DNA of 64,000 bases, taken from assembly GCA_902623175.1 (NCBI GenBank), contig CACNSR010000002.1:62001-126000 (forward strand), given 5' to 3'. Source of the DNA: Halieaceae bacterium (GTDB lineage: Bacteria > Pseudomonadota > Gammaproteobacteria > Pseudomonadales > Halieaceae). Positions 17,304-25,524 of the stretch are shown here, one piece after another. The first letter of the stretch is position 1. Each line of letters starts with the position of its first letter. The translations under genes and the position numbers were made by a program. The notes beneath the pieces were generated by a model, which saw only the letters and a list, made by a program, of their open reading frames with translations, was not told the origin of the DNA and did no database searches.

Positions 17304-17398
17304 CTTTCTCAGCTGTCAAGCTGTTATGAAGCTCGATGAGCCTCTATCCTATAACGTGTGGATCGAAGTTTAGCAGGCGAGTAGTCAAGGAGCGGTAA

Positions 17399-19021
17399 TT
17401 GGCCAGTAAGTCTGAGTTGCGGCAGCTCGAGGATCAGATGGACACCGCGGCTTCCTATGAGGACTGGCTGTCGGCGGCCCGCGATCACGACACCCTGACG
17501 GGTAAAGCGGAGTGGCGAAAAGAAGAGCCCTCGGAGCTTTACGACCATGCACAGATCCGCTATCGGCTGGATCGACTCCGCAAGTTCCGAAAACAAAAAG
17601 ATTGGACCGGTTTACTGTATGCGCTCAACGAGGGCATTCATGGCAACATGGGTGGCATGGGCAAGAGTGTGCTCTACCGCCAGGCCAAGTCCGGCACCAA
17701 GTTACTGGTAGAGCAGTACATTCAGGAAATTGACGTGGCGCTGAGACTGCTGGCCGAGTTGCCCGATGAAGTCATCCCCGCCCAGCAGAAACTCGATTTT
17801 TTCTATCGCAGTAACGTCTGTTACGGTCGCTCCGCATTGATGCTTAGCGGCGGTGGCGTGCTCGGTTTTTTGCATGTCGGCGTGGTCAGCGAGCTACTTC
17901 GACAAGGTCTGCTGCCCAGAGTGATTTCCGGCTCCAGTGCGGGCTCGATTGTGGCGGCAGCGCTGGCGGCCTATACCGACGAAGAGATGACAGAGCTCGA
18001 CCTCGTGGGGATGATGGACTCCGACGACGATGGCAGTAAGAGCGTTCTCTGGCAGTGGGTGTCGGGGATGGGCAGCCGATTGACGGCCGAGGACACCGAA
18101 AAATTGATTGCCGCGACCATTCCCGACCTCACTTTTGCCGAGGCTTATGCCAAAACGGGGCGGCAGGTCAGCATTACCGTGGCGCCAGCTGAGCCACATC
18201 AGCGCTCGCGGCTACTCAATGCCGTGTCCTCCCCCAACGTTTATCTACGGTCCGCCGCGATGGCCTCCTGCGCCATTCCCGGGGTGTTCCCTGCGGTGAT
18301 GTTGCAGGCCAAGAATGAGTTGGGTGAGGCGCAACCCTACTTACCCGCGAGGCGATGGGTTGATGGCTCGGTTGCGGATGATTTGCCCGCCAAGCGCCTG
18401 TCGCGCCTCTTCTCGACCAATCATTACATCGTGAGCATGGTGAACCCCATTGCGCGGGCGTTTCTACCCCGGGATGACAAGGCTCGACCGCTACGGCAGG
18501 CGGCGACGTCTTTGGGCATGGGGATCGGCAGGGAGATGCTGAATTTTTACCGAGGTATCGCCAAAAAATATGGCGACAATTGGCCTAAATTCAACATGAT
18601 GATGCACAGTGTTCACGCACTTCTTGATCAGCAATATTCCGGTGACATCAATATTGTCCCCAAATTCCGGTTTCAAAACCCACTGAATCTCATCACGCAA
18701 CCCAATGAAGCAGAGCTGCGGCAGTTGGTGAAGGAGGGCGAGCGCGCCACCTACAGTCGGATTGAACCAATCAGGCGGTGCACGCAAATCTCCAGAACCC
18801 TGGAAGAAATCCTACATCGCTTTGAATATGGGGATTTACGACCGGCGCCGGGCACCTACCGCCGTCCGAAGAGCTCCCGACGCAGGCCGGCTCCTACTAC
18901 AGCCCAGAAAAAAGCGTTGAAGTCTGAAATGGCATCACGCTCGGTCAAAGCCTCCCGCTCGGGCACCACCGGCGGGGCGGATCGGTCAGCCGCCCCAGCC
19001 AAGAAGCGCAGTATCGCTTAG
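17399..19021 (+). CDS. Patatin-like phospholipase with DUF3336-type N-terminus
   Basis: The 540-residue protein has an N-terminal helical region (about 1-140) like DUF3336, then the patatin core: oxyanion loop LSGGGVLGFLHVG (about 150), nucleophile GSSAGS (about 180) and catalytic Asp in WVDGSVADDLP (about 322). It should hydrolyse acyl esters of phospholipids or neutral lipids. The C-terminal 50 residues are rich in Arg, Lys, Ser and Ala and look disordered. Translation starts at TTG (17399), chosen because AAGGAG (17387-17392) lies 6 bases upstream and no ATG fits. It follows the acyl-CoA ligase on the same strand and converges on the kinase gene. Confidence 0.88.
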   Translation: MASKSELRQLEDQMDTAASYEDWLSAARDHDTLTGKAEWRKEEPSELYDHAQIRYRLDRLRKFRKQKDWTGLLYALNEGIHGNMGGMGKSVLYRQAKSGTKLLVEQYIQEIDVALRLLAELPDEVIPAQQKLDFFYRSNVCYGRSALMLSGGGVLGFLHVGVVSELLRQGLLPRVISGSSAGSIVAAALAAYTDEEMTELDLVGMMDSDDDGSKSVLWQWVSGMGSRLTAEDTEKLIAATIPDLTFAEAYAKTGRQVSITVAPAEPHQRSRLLNAVSSPNVYLRSAAMASCAIPGVFPAVMLQAKNELGEAQPYLPARRWVDGSVADDLPAKRLSRLFSTNHYIVSMVNPIARAFLPRDDKARPLRQAATSLGMGIGREMLNFYRGIAKKYGDNWPKFNMMMHSVHALLDQQYSGDINIVPKFRFQNPLNLITQPNEAELRQLVKEGERATYSRIEPIRRCTQISRTLEEILHRFEYGDLRPAPGTYRRPKSSRRRPAPTTAQKKALKSEMASRSVKASRSGTTGGADRSAAPAKKRSIA

Positions 19022-19050
19022 CGTCCGATTACTCTCCGCTAACTAGAAAT

Positions 19051-20067
19051 TTATGGGATGCAAGCCGCTCCCAGCGCCGCCAACGGCCCCACCATAATCG
19101 CGCGACTGTCGGCTTCTGCGCTGGAGGCGGTGCCGATCTGGGCGCGTTTCTTGATGCCCTGCAGAATGGCCGCGATGCGGAAAAAACAGAACGCCATATA
19201 GAAAGGCCAGTTATCGATGCCGCTTCGCCCCGTGCGCTGACAATATGCGGCGATGTAGTCCTCGTCAGAAGGCAGACCCAGCTCGGCGCGATCTAGACCT
19301 GCAAGGCCCGCAATGCCGCCGTCGCGGGGGAACTGCCAGGCCATTAACTGGTAGGCAAGATCTGCCAGCGGATCACCAAGCGTAGACAGCTCCCAGTCGA
19401 GAATGCCGACGATACGGGGCTTTGTCGGATGAAAGATCATGTTGTCGAGGCGGTAGTCCCCGTGCACGAGCGCGACGGTCTCCTCGCCTTCGGGAATATG
19501 GTTAGGAAGCCATTCCATCAATGCTTCCATGTCGGCAACGGTTTCCGTTTCCGAGGCGCGATATTGCTTGGTCCACCGACCTATCTGCCTGGCGTAGTAG
19601 TTGCCAGGTTTGCCATAGTCCGACAGACCCACTGTTTCGATGTCCACGGAATGCAACGCGGCCAGCACGCGATTCATTTCATCGTAAATTGCGGTCCGCT
19701 CGGCAATGTCCACCTCTGGCACTGCCGGGTCCCAGAAAATCCGACCCTCGAGATGCTCCATGACATAAAACATAGAGCCGATGATGTCGTCTTCCTCGCA
19801 AAGCACTACCGCGTCGGGCACAGGTACATCGGTTTCTCGCAGTGCATCCAGCACCCGGTACTCGCGGTCCACGGCATGGGCAGAGGCCAGCAGTTCGCCC
19901 GGTGGCTTGCGTCGCAACACATACTGACGCGCGCCGCCCGTGAGCTTGAAGGTGGGGTTGGATTGTCCGCCCGGAAATTTCTCAGCACTGAGCGGCCCGT
20001 TAAAGCCCGGGATATTGGCACGAAGCCAGGGTTCCAGCCGGGGGAGTTCAAGTTCCTGTGTGCTCAT
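19051..20067 (-). CDS. APH-family phosphotransferase, ACAD10/ACAD11/LvaA-like
   Basis: The 338-residue kinase has an N-lobe with FPGGQSNPTFKL and YVLRRKPPG, the catalytic loop HGDYRLDNMIFHP (about 215) and the metal-binding IVGILDWELSTLGDP. The stretch GKPGNYYARQIGRW is typical of the N-terminal domain of ACAD10/ACAD11 rather than of antibiotic kinases. Related proteins, including LvaA of the Pseudomonas putida levulinate operon, phosphorylate 4-hydroxyacyl-CoAs before dehydration or isomerisation. It is divergent from an acyl-CoA ligase/dehydrogenase/racemase/crotonase set and shares a 216-base upstream region containing an inverted repeat. An aminoglycoside-resistance role is unlikely. Confidence 0.85.
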   Translation of the reverse strand: MSTQELELPRLEPWLRANIPGFNGPLSAEKFPGGQSNPTFKLTGGARQYVLRRKPPGELLASAHAVDREYRVLDALRETDVPVPDAVVLCEEDDIIGSMFYVMEHLEGRIFWDPAVPEVDIAERTAIYDEMNRVLAALHSVDIETVGLSDYGKPGNYYARQIGRWTKQYRASETETVADMEALMEWLPNHIPEGEETVALVHGDYRLDNMIFHPTKPRIVGILDWELSTLGDPLADLAYQLMAWQFPRDGGIAGLAGLDRAELGLPSDEDYIAAYCQRTGRSGIDNWPFYMAFCFFRIAAILQGIKKRAQIGTASSAEADSRAIMVGPLAALGAACIP

Positions 20068-20138
20068 GACAGACCTCTGTGATGTGATGCCGAAGCGGCT
20101 TTTTCAGACAGTAGCGCGTTCTGGAATCCGCTCTCAAG

Positions 20139-20161
20139 TATTGGCATGATATTTGCCAATA
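20139..20161. promoter_or_regulatory. Inverted-repeat operator candidate, TATTGGC-N9-GCCAATA (copy 2)
   Basis: TATTGGC (20139-20145) and GCCAATA (20155-20161) repeat exactly the half-sites and 9-base spacing seen at 2622-2644, with an extra G before the left half in both copies. The site lies 71 bases upstream of the kinase start and 122 bases upstream of the acyl-CoA ligase start. A dimeric repressor or activator controlling both directions is the simplest reading. Confidence 0.6.
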
Positions 20162-20283
20162 CCGGTGTCGCGGTGGCTGGTTGTTACGACGCGCTTAGGG
20201 TATCGTGCGGTCGCTTCATCACACAACGCTATATTGCACTGCGAGCTCACAAAATCGACCTATAAAAACGAGGGGCATTCAGG

Positions 20284-21993
20284 ATGAGCAATCAGGTCAT
20301 GGAAAACTATCGCAGCGCGGTTGCGATGGTCACCGCACCCGATGCGTTTCTCGAGCTGACTACGATCGATCAAGGAGGCCAAACCCTCAAATCTTACAAG
20401 CACGCTCCCGGTTCTATGCGGGACATATGGATGTTGGGTCAGGGCTATGCAGATCAGGAGTATATCGTTTACGGCGATGAGCGTTGGACGTTTGCCGAGG
20501 CAGGTCAGCTTGTTGCTAATTTTGCAACATGGCTGGAAAAACAGGACATTCGTTCCGGTGACCGAGTTGCGATCGCTTTGCGCAATTACCCCGAGTGGAT
20601 CTTTGCCTACTGGGGGGTGATCGCAATTGGTGGGGTTGTTGTGGGCATGAACGCCTGGTGGGTTGCCGGCGAGATGGCCTATGCATTTAAAGATTCCGCG
20701 CCGAAGTTGCTGGTGGCTGATGATCAGCGACTGGCTGTTTTTTCGGAGATTGCGGGAGATTTCCCGGACCTGAACGTCGTCGCAGTGCGAGAGTCCTCGC
20801 CGCCCGTGCAGGCGGTGCAGTGGATCGATACGGTGAGCGAGCCTGGCGAGTTGCCCATGCCGCAAATCGACACCAATGACGACGCGTGTATTTTTTATAC
20901 TTCCGGTACAACAGGACGCCCTAAAGGCGCTCAGCTCACTCATAGAGGGTGCGTCCACAACATCATGAATGTGGCGGCAATGGGGCAGATTTTTGCAACA
21001 ACGCAGGCTCTTGGTCGTGGAGAGGCGCTCGACGCACCCGTGTCAGCCCCTCCCGCGACGTCGCTGGTGGCGACCCCTCTATTTCACGTCACGGCTAATA
21101 ACTGCGTGATGCACGGGGCGACTTTGAGCGGGGGCAAGTTGGTGCTGATGTACAAGTGGGATATCGAGGAGGCGCTCCAGCTCATTGAGCGGGAGCAGGT
21201 GAATACGTTGAGCGCGGTGCCGATGATGACCCGAGAGCTCCTAGCGCATCCTAACTTTGGCGATTACGACACCTCCAGTTTGGCGTCACTCGGTGGTGGT
21301 GGCGCGGCGATGCATCCCGATCTGCCCAGTAAGGTGATTGAGAGCACGCAACGCGCCAAGCCGGCTCAGGGTTATGGCATGACGGAAGTCTGTGGAATCA
21401 GTACCTATACGGCCGGCGACCTGTTTTTGGCGCGGCCAGAGAGCTGTGGGCCCCTGGTGCCGACGCTGGAAGGCAAGGTGATCAATGAGGCGGGTGAGAC
21501 CCTGCCCGTGGGTGAGGCCGGTGAACTGCTGGTCAAGGGCGCGCCCGTGATCAAAGGGTACCTGAACCGCCCAGAGGCGACCGAGGAGACCATCGTCGAT
21601 GGCTGGTTGCACACAGGTGATATCGGTTACTTCGATGAAGACGGCTTTCTCTATCTGGTCGACCGAGCAAAGGACATGATTCTGCGCGGCGGAGAAAATA
21701 TCTACTGCGCCGAGGTCGAAGGTGCGCTGTATGCACACCCGGCCGTGTTAGAGACGGTAGCTTTTGCGGTGCCCGATGATCGGCTCGGTGAGGAGGTAGG
21801 TGTTGCCGTGCACTTGAAGCCCGATGCGCTGCTGGACGCGCCCGGGTTGCGCGAGCATATGGGTTCGCGCCTCGCGGCCTTTAAAGTGCCGCGTTATGTG
21901 TGGTTCCTCTCGGAGCCACTGCCACGCAACGCCAACGGCAAATTCCTCAAGCGTGAGCTGAAAGAGGTGCTGGATCCCGAATCGGCCGATTGA
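20284..21993 (+). CDS. AMP-forming acyl-CoA synthetase (class I ANL ligase)
   Basis: The 569-residue protein has the motifs YTSGTTGRPKG (about 204-214), GYGMTE (about 363), DRAKDMILRGGENIYCAEVE (about 460) and the C-terminal lysine in NANGKFLKRELK. It activates a fatty or related acid for the following dehydrogenase, racemase and crotonase. GAGGGG lies just upstream of the ATG. It is separated by 265 bases from the dehydrogenase gene, a larger gap than the near-zero spacings further down. Compared with the ligase at 15.8 kb it is longer and divergent, so the two are not recent duplicates. Confidence 0.88.
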   Translation: MSNQVMENYRSAVAMVTAPDAFLELTTIDQGGQTLKSYKHAPGSMRDIWMLGQGYADQEYIVYGDERWTFAEAGQLVANFATWLEKQDIRSGDRVAIALRNYPEWIFAYWGVIAIGGVVVGMNAWWVAGEMAYAFKDSAPKLLVADDQRLAVFSEIAGDFPDLNVVAVRESSPPVQAVQWIDTVSEPGELPMPQIDTNDDACIFYTSGTTGRPKGAQLTHRGCVHNIMNVAAMGQIFATTQALGRGEALDAPVSAPPATSLVATPLFHVTANNCVMHGATLSGGKLVLMYKWDIEEALQLIEREQVNTLSAVPMMTRELLAHPNFGDYDTSSLASLGGGGAAMHPDLPSKVIESTQRAKPAQGYGMTEVCGISTYTAGDLFLARPESCGPLVPTLEGKVINEAGETLPVGEAGELLVKGAPVIKGYLNRPEATEETIVDGWLHTGDIGYFDEDGFLYLVDRAKDMILRGGENIYCAEVEGALYAHPAVLETVAFAVPDDRLGEEVGVAVHLKPDALLDAPGLREHMGSRLAAFKVPRYVWFLSEPLPRNANGKFLKRELKEVLDPESAD

Positions 21994-22258
21994 ATCCGCG
22001 GAGTCTGGGCTGGACTTCGCTTCTCTCGAGCATCGGCCATGGATCGAGATGTTGCGATGCTGTGAGTGTGAACGGCTCAACATGGCAGATCCGCGAGCGC
22101 CAAGCCCTGCTGGGCAGCACATTGTCGAGTTGAAAAGGAGAGGACTGGCTTGGTTCGGTCGATATGAATAAGAGGCATTGATGCCAAACCGGTGGTTGAA
22201 GATCAACGGCGAAAACCAATGTTAATTAACCCAACTAACGCAATATCAGGAGGGCGAC
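21994..22258. other. 265-base intergenic gap between ligase and dehydrogenase genes
   Basis: I see no convincing gene here. A 29-codon plus-strand ORF beginning at 22082 has no ribosome site. The region ends with TTAATTAA and a strong AGGAGGG ribosome site for the dehydrogenase. A separate promoter for the downstream genes may lie here, but I could not define one with confidence. Confidence 0.4.
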
Positions 22259-23434
22259 ATGCTCACCAGGCAGTTTACGGAAGAGCAGGTGATGTTCAGG
22301 GAGGCCTATCGGCGGTTCCTTGCAGAAGAAGTGGTGCCCCACATGGAGCGTTTCCGCGAGCAGGGCGTTGTGGATCGCGACGTTTTTAAAAAGGCGGGCG
22401 AGCAGGGCTTTCTCATGGTGTGGCCGGAGGAGCGCTACGGGGGCATGGATGATTACGACATCCGCTGGGAGCAGGTCATTATTGAAGAGCTGGCCTATGC
22501 GCGCTGCAGCGACTGGTTTGGCTCCTTGCATAGCCGCATTGTCGCGCCTTACATCACCCGTTTTGGCAGCGAGGATCAGATCGAGCGGTATATCCCGGGC
22601 GCCGTATCAGGAGACATTATTCTTGCGGTAGCGATGACAGAGCCTGACGCGGGCAGCAATCTGGCAGGGATGCGCACCCATGCCGTCGAGGAAGATGACC
22701 ACTGGATTCTCAATGGCCAAAAGACCTACATCTCCAACGGCATCAACAGTGATCTGGTCGTGGTTGCTGCCAAAACTGACCCACAGAACAACCCCCATGC
22801 GATGACGCTGTTTCTGGTCCAGGCAGATTGGGAAGGTTTCGAGCGCGGCCGCAATCTTAATAAATTAGGCCTTAAGGCTCAGGACACGGCGGAACTGTTC
22901 TTCAATAACATCAAGGTGCCCAAGAGCAATGTGTTGGGCGAGGCGCACAAAGGGTTTTATTACCTCATGGAGGGTTTGGCGGAAGAGCGCTTGCTCGGCG
23001 CTATGGGTTATCTGGCGGCAGCGCAGCTTTCCTGGGATTTGACTGCGGATTTTGTGCGTGAACGCGAGGTATTCGGCAAGCCATTGGTGGCCATGCAGAA
23101 CACCCAATTCAAGATGGCGGAGCTCAGGGCCGAACTTGATATTGCACAGTGTTTTGTCGATCAGGCGGCGCTTGCCTTTAATGCGGGCACGCTCTCGGCT
23201 GAGGACGCCGCGGCTGCCAAGCTCAAGACATCTGAATTGCAGCAGCGCGTCGCCGACGAGGGCCTGCAGCTACATGGTGGAGCCGGATTTATGGACGAGT
23301 ATCCGATAAGTCGTCAATCGGCGGATGCGAAAATTGCCACCATTTACGCCGGCAGCTCGGAAATCATGAAGCTGATTATCGGCCGGCACTGCCTAGGGGA
23401 TCACTATGACCCCTTTAATCAACGTAATTTCTAA
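22259..23434 (+). CDS. Acyl-CoA dehydrogenase, LCAD/isovaleryl-type catalytic base
   Basis: The 391-residue flavoprotein has AMTEPDAGSNLAG (FAD and substrate contacts, about 125-137), WILNGQKTYISNG, QLHGGAGFMDEYP and a C-terminal IYAGSSEIMK. It introduces a 2,3-double bond into an acyl-CoA and passes electrons to ETF. The position that carries catalytic Glu in medium-chain enzymes (YEGT) is Ala here. Instead AEERLLG (Glu243) matches the helix-G Glu used by long-chain and isovaleryl dehydrogenases, so the enzyme should be active with that geometry. AGGAGGG upstream of ATG is a strong ribosome site. The CoA-transferase-family racemase follows 11 bases later. Confidence 0.9.
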   Translation: MLTRQFTEEQVMFREAYRRFLAEEVVPHMERFREQGVVDRDVFKKAGEQGFLMVWPEERYGGMDDYDIRWEQVIIEELAYARCSDWFGSLHSRIVAPYITRFGSEDQIERYIPGAVSGDIILAVAMTEPDAGSNLAGMRTHAVEEDDHWILNGQKTYISNGINSDLVVVAAKTDPQNNPHAMTLFLVQADWEGFERGRNLNKLGLKAQDTAELFFNNIKVPKSNVLGEAHKGFYYLMEGLAEERLLGAMGYLAAAQLSWDLTADFVREREVFGKPLVAMQNTQFKMAELRAELDIAQCFVDQAALAFNAGTLSAEDAAAAKLKTSELQQRVADEGLQLHGGAGFMDEYPISRQSADAKIATIYAGSSEIMKLIIGRHCLGDHYDPFNQRNF

Positions 23435-23445
23435 GGGGCGCAAAT

Positions 23446-24609
23446 ATGGGCGCGCTTACCGGTTATAAGGTCATCGAGCTGGCGGGGATTGGCCCTGCGC
23501 CGATGGGCGGCATGATCCTTGCGGACATGGGCGCCGAGGTCATCCGGATTGAACGTCCTGGCGCGGCAGATCCCAAAGTGGCTGAGCCGATCAGCGGCCG
23601 CAACAAGAAATCGGTCGTGCTGGATCTCAAGCAGGATGCGGGGAAAGCTGCGCTGATGGCCCTGATTGGGCAGGCCGATGCGCTAATTGATCCATACCGT
23701 CCAGGTGTTTGCGAAAAGCTGGGGTTTGGGCCTGACGCGTGTCTCGCGCGCAATCCCAGACTGGTCTTTGCGCGCATGACTGGTTGGGGGCAAACGGGTC
23801 CGCTCGCGCAGGCCGCGGGCCACGACTTGAATTACATTGCCATCACCGGCGCGTTGCACGCCATAGGGCGCCGCGGCGAGCGGCCGGTCGTGCCGCTGAA
23901 TCTGTTGGGGGACTTTGGCGGTGGCGGTATGCTGTTGGTGACTGGCGTGATGGGGGGACTCCTGGAAGCCGCCCAGTCGGGCCAGGGCCAGGTGATTGAC
24001 GTGGCGATGGTCGATGGAACCGCGCAGCTGATGTGGATGATGCAGGGCTTCCAACAGATAGGTGCTTGGAATGCTGAAGAGCGCGAGGCTAATCTGCTCG
24101 ACGGCGCCGCTCACTTTTATGATACCTACGAATGTGCCGATGGAAAGTACGTGGCGATCGGCGCGATCGAACCCCAGTTTTATGCCGAGCTGCTAGCTCG
24201 AGCGGAGGTGACGGACCCGCAATTTCAGGCGCAGCATGACGTGGCTCAATGGCCAGAGCTCAAGCAAAAATTGGGTGAGGTGCTCAAAACCAAGACCCGC
24301 GACGAGTGGGACGCCCTGATGGCAGGCAGCGATGCTTGCTTTGCGCCCGTGTTGACGATGGTTGAGGCGACCGCTTACAGCGCTAACACTGACAGGTCGG
24401 TCTACACCGACGTTGAGGGCCTGACGCACCCGGCACCGGCGCCACGGTTTTCTAGGACGCCGTCACAAATTCGACATGGAACACAGGCACTAGGGGCTGA
24501 TACCGTCTCGGTGCTTGAGGACAGTGGGATGGAGGCGGCTGCCATACAGGCGTTACTGGAGACGGGTGCTGCGGTAGGATCCGAGTCACTAGCGGAGAAT
24601 GACAGATGA
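23446..24609 (+). CDS. Alpha-methylacyl-CoA racemase (CaiB/BaiF family III)
   Basis: The 387-residue protein starts LTGYKVIELAGIGPAPMGGMILADMGA, typical of alpha-methylacyl-CoA racemases rather than CoA transferases. Residues known to be catalytic in the mycobacterial enzyme are present at nearly identical positions: His126 in AGHDLNY, Asp156 in LLGDFGGGG and a Glu near 242 in GAIEPQF. It should equilibrate 2R- and 2S-methyl-branched acyl-CoAs, allowing oxidation of isoprenoid-like or sterol side chains. It overlaps the crotonase gene by 4 bases and follows the dehydrogenase closely, so they form one transcription unit. Confidence 0.88.
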   Translation: MGALTGYKVIELAGIGPAPMGGMILADMGAEVIRIERPGAADPKVAEPISGRNKKSVVLDLKQDAGKAALMALIGQADALIDPYRPGVCEKLGFGPDACLARNPRLVFARMTGWGQTGPLAQAAGHDLNYIAITGALHAIGRRGERPVVPLNLLGDFGGGGMLLVTGVMGGLLEAAQSGQGQVIDVAMVDGTAQLMWMMQGFQQIGAWNAEEREANLLDGAAHFYDTYECADGKYVAIGAIEPQFYAELLARAEVTDPQFQAQHDVAQWPELKQKLGEVLKTKTRDEWDALMAGSDACFAPVLTMVEATAYSANTDRSVYTDVEGLTHPAPAPRFSRTPSQIRHGTQALGADTVSVLEDSGMEAAAIQALLETGAAVGSESLAENDR

Positions 24610-25400
24610 GTGATTACGAGACGATTTTGATTGAGCGCGAGGGGCGTGTTGCGCGAGTGTCTTTCAACCGACCGGACAAGCTCAATAGCTTCAACGGGAC
24701 GATGCGTAGAGAGTTTCTGCGCGCCACACAGGAGGTCAACGCGGATAAGGGTGTCTGGGTGGTACTGTTGACGGGTGCGGGCAGGGCTTTTGGTGCGGGT
24801 GCTGATCTGTCTGACACCTCCGAGCCAATGCCTAATGGCGGGGAGGGAGTTGAGGATCAATTGAACGCTGAATACAAGCCGGGTGTGCTGGCGATACATC
24901 ATGCTCGCAAACCCTGGATTGCCGCGGTCAACGGCCCTTGTGCCGGCATTTCCTACTCCTACGCCATGGCATGCGATTTGATGGTGATGGCAGAGAGCGC
25001 CTACCTTTTTCAGCCGTTCGTCGGGATTGGCCTGGTCCCAGATGGCGGCGCTACTTGGCTGTTGCCGAGTTTCGTGGGCGCCAAACGCGCCTATGAACTG
25101 ATGGCGTTTGGGGAAAAACTGGGCGCCGAAAAGGCGGTGGAATGGGGGCTGGCTAATCGCGTATTGCCAGACGAAGAGTTCGCCAGACACGCCATGACGT
25201 TTGCCCAAGAGCTTGCCGGTAAATCCCCTTTGGGCCTTCGCTATGCAAAAGAGGCACTCGCCTTTGGTGCATCGCACAACCTAGGGGATACGATATCCAA
25301 GGAAGCGGCACTGCAGGCTTTCTGTATTAGCAGCGACGATTCGAAAGAGGCGATCAAAGCCTTTTTTGAAAAGCGTCAGCCCGATTGGCAGGGCAAATAG
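24606..25400 (+). CDS. Enoyl-CoA hydratase/isomerase family protein, PaaG-like
   Basis: The 264-residue crotonase has the oxyanion-hole segments FGAGADLSD (about 61) and NGPCAGISYSYAMACD (about 105-120). The two Glu residues of classic enoyl-CoA hydratases are replaced (GISYSY and LFQPFVGIG), while GLVPDGGATWLLPSFVG carries an Asp as in PaaG-type isomerases. It therefore more likely shifts a double bond or acts on an unusual acyl-CoA than hydrates crotonyl-CoA. It overlaps the racemase gene by 4 bases. The specific reaction cannot be read from sequence. Confidence 0.87.
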   Translation: MSDYETILIEREGRVARVSFNRPDKLNSFNGTMRREFLRATQEVNADKGVWVVLLTGAGRAFGAGADLSDTSEPMPNGGEGVEDQLNAEYKPGVLAIHHARKPWIAAVNGPCAGISYSYAMACDLMVMAESAYLFQPFVGIGLVPDGGATWLLPSFVGAKRAYELMAFGEKLGAEKAVEWGLANRVLPDEEFARHAMTFAQELAGKSPLGLRYAKEALAFGASHNLGDTISKEAALQAFCISSDDSKEAIKAFFEKRQPDWQGK

Positions 25401-25524
25401 CAACGCCTTAGCGACGAGAGTTCAGAGGCGCCAAGGTCGCAACTAACGTTCCATGCCGACAGTGGCTATTAGGCAAATAATAAAAAGCGGCAGAGAGAAT
25501 TCAGAAATGAGTAAGGGGGGAGAG

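Noticed and set aside
22082-22171. 29-codon ORF in the gap before the dehydrogenase gene
   Set aside because: There is no ribosome site and no recognisable protein character.
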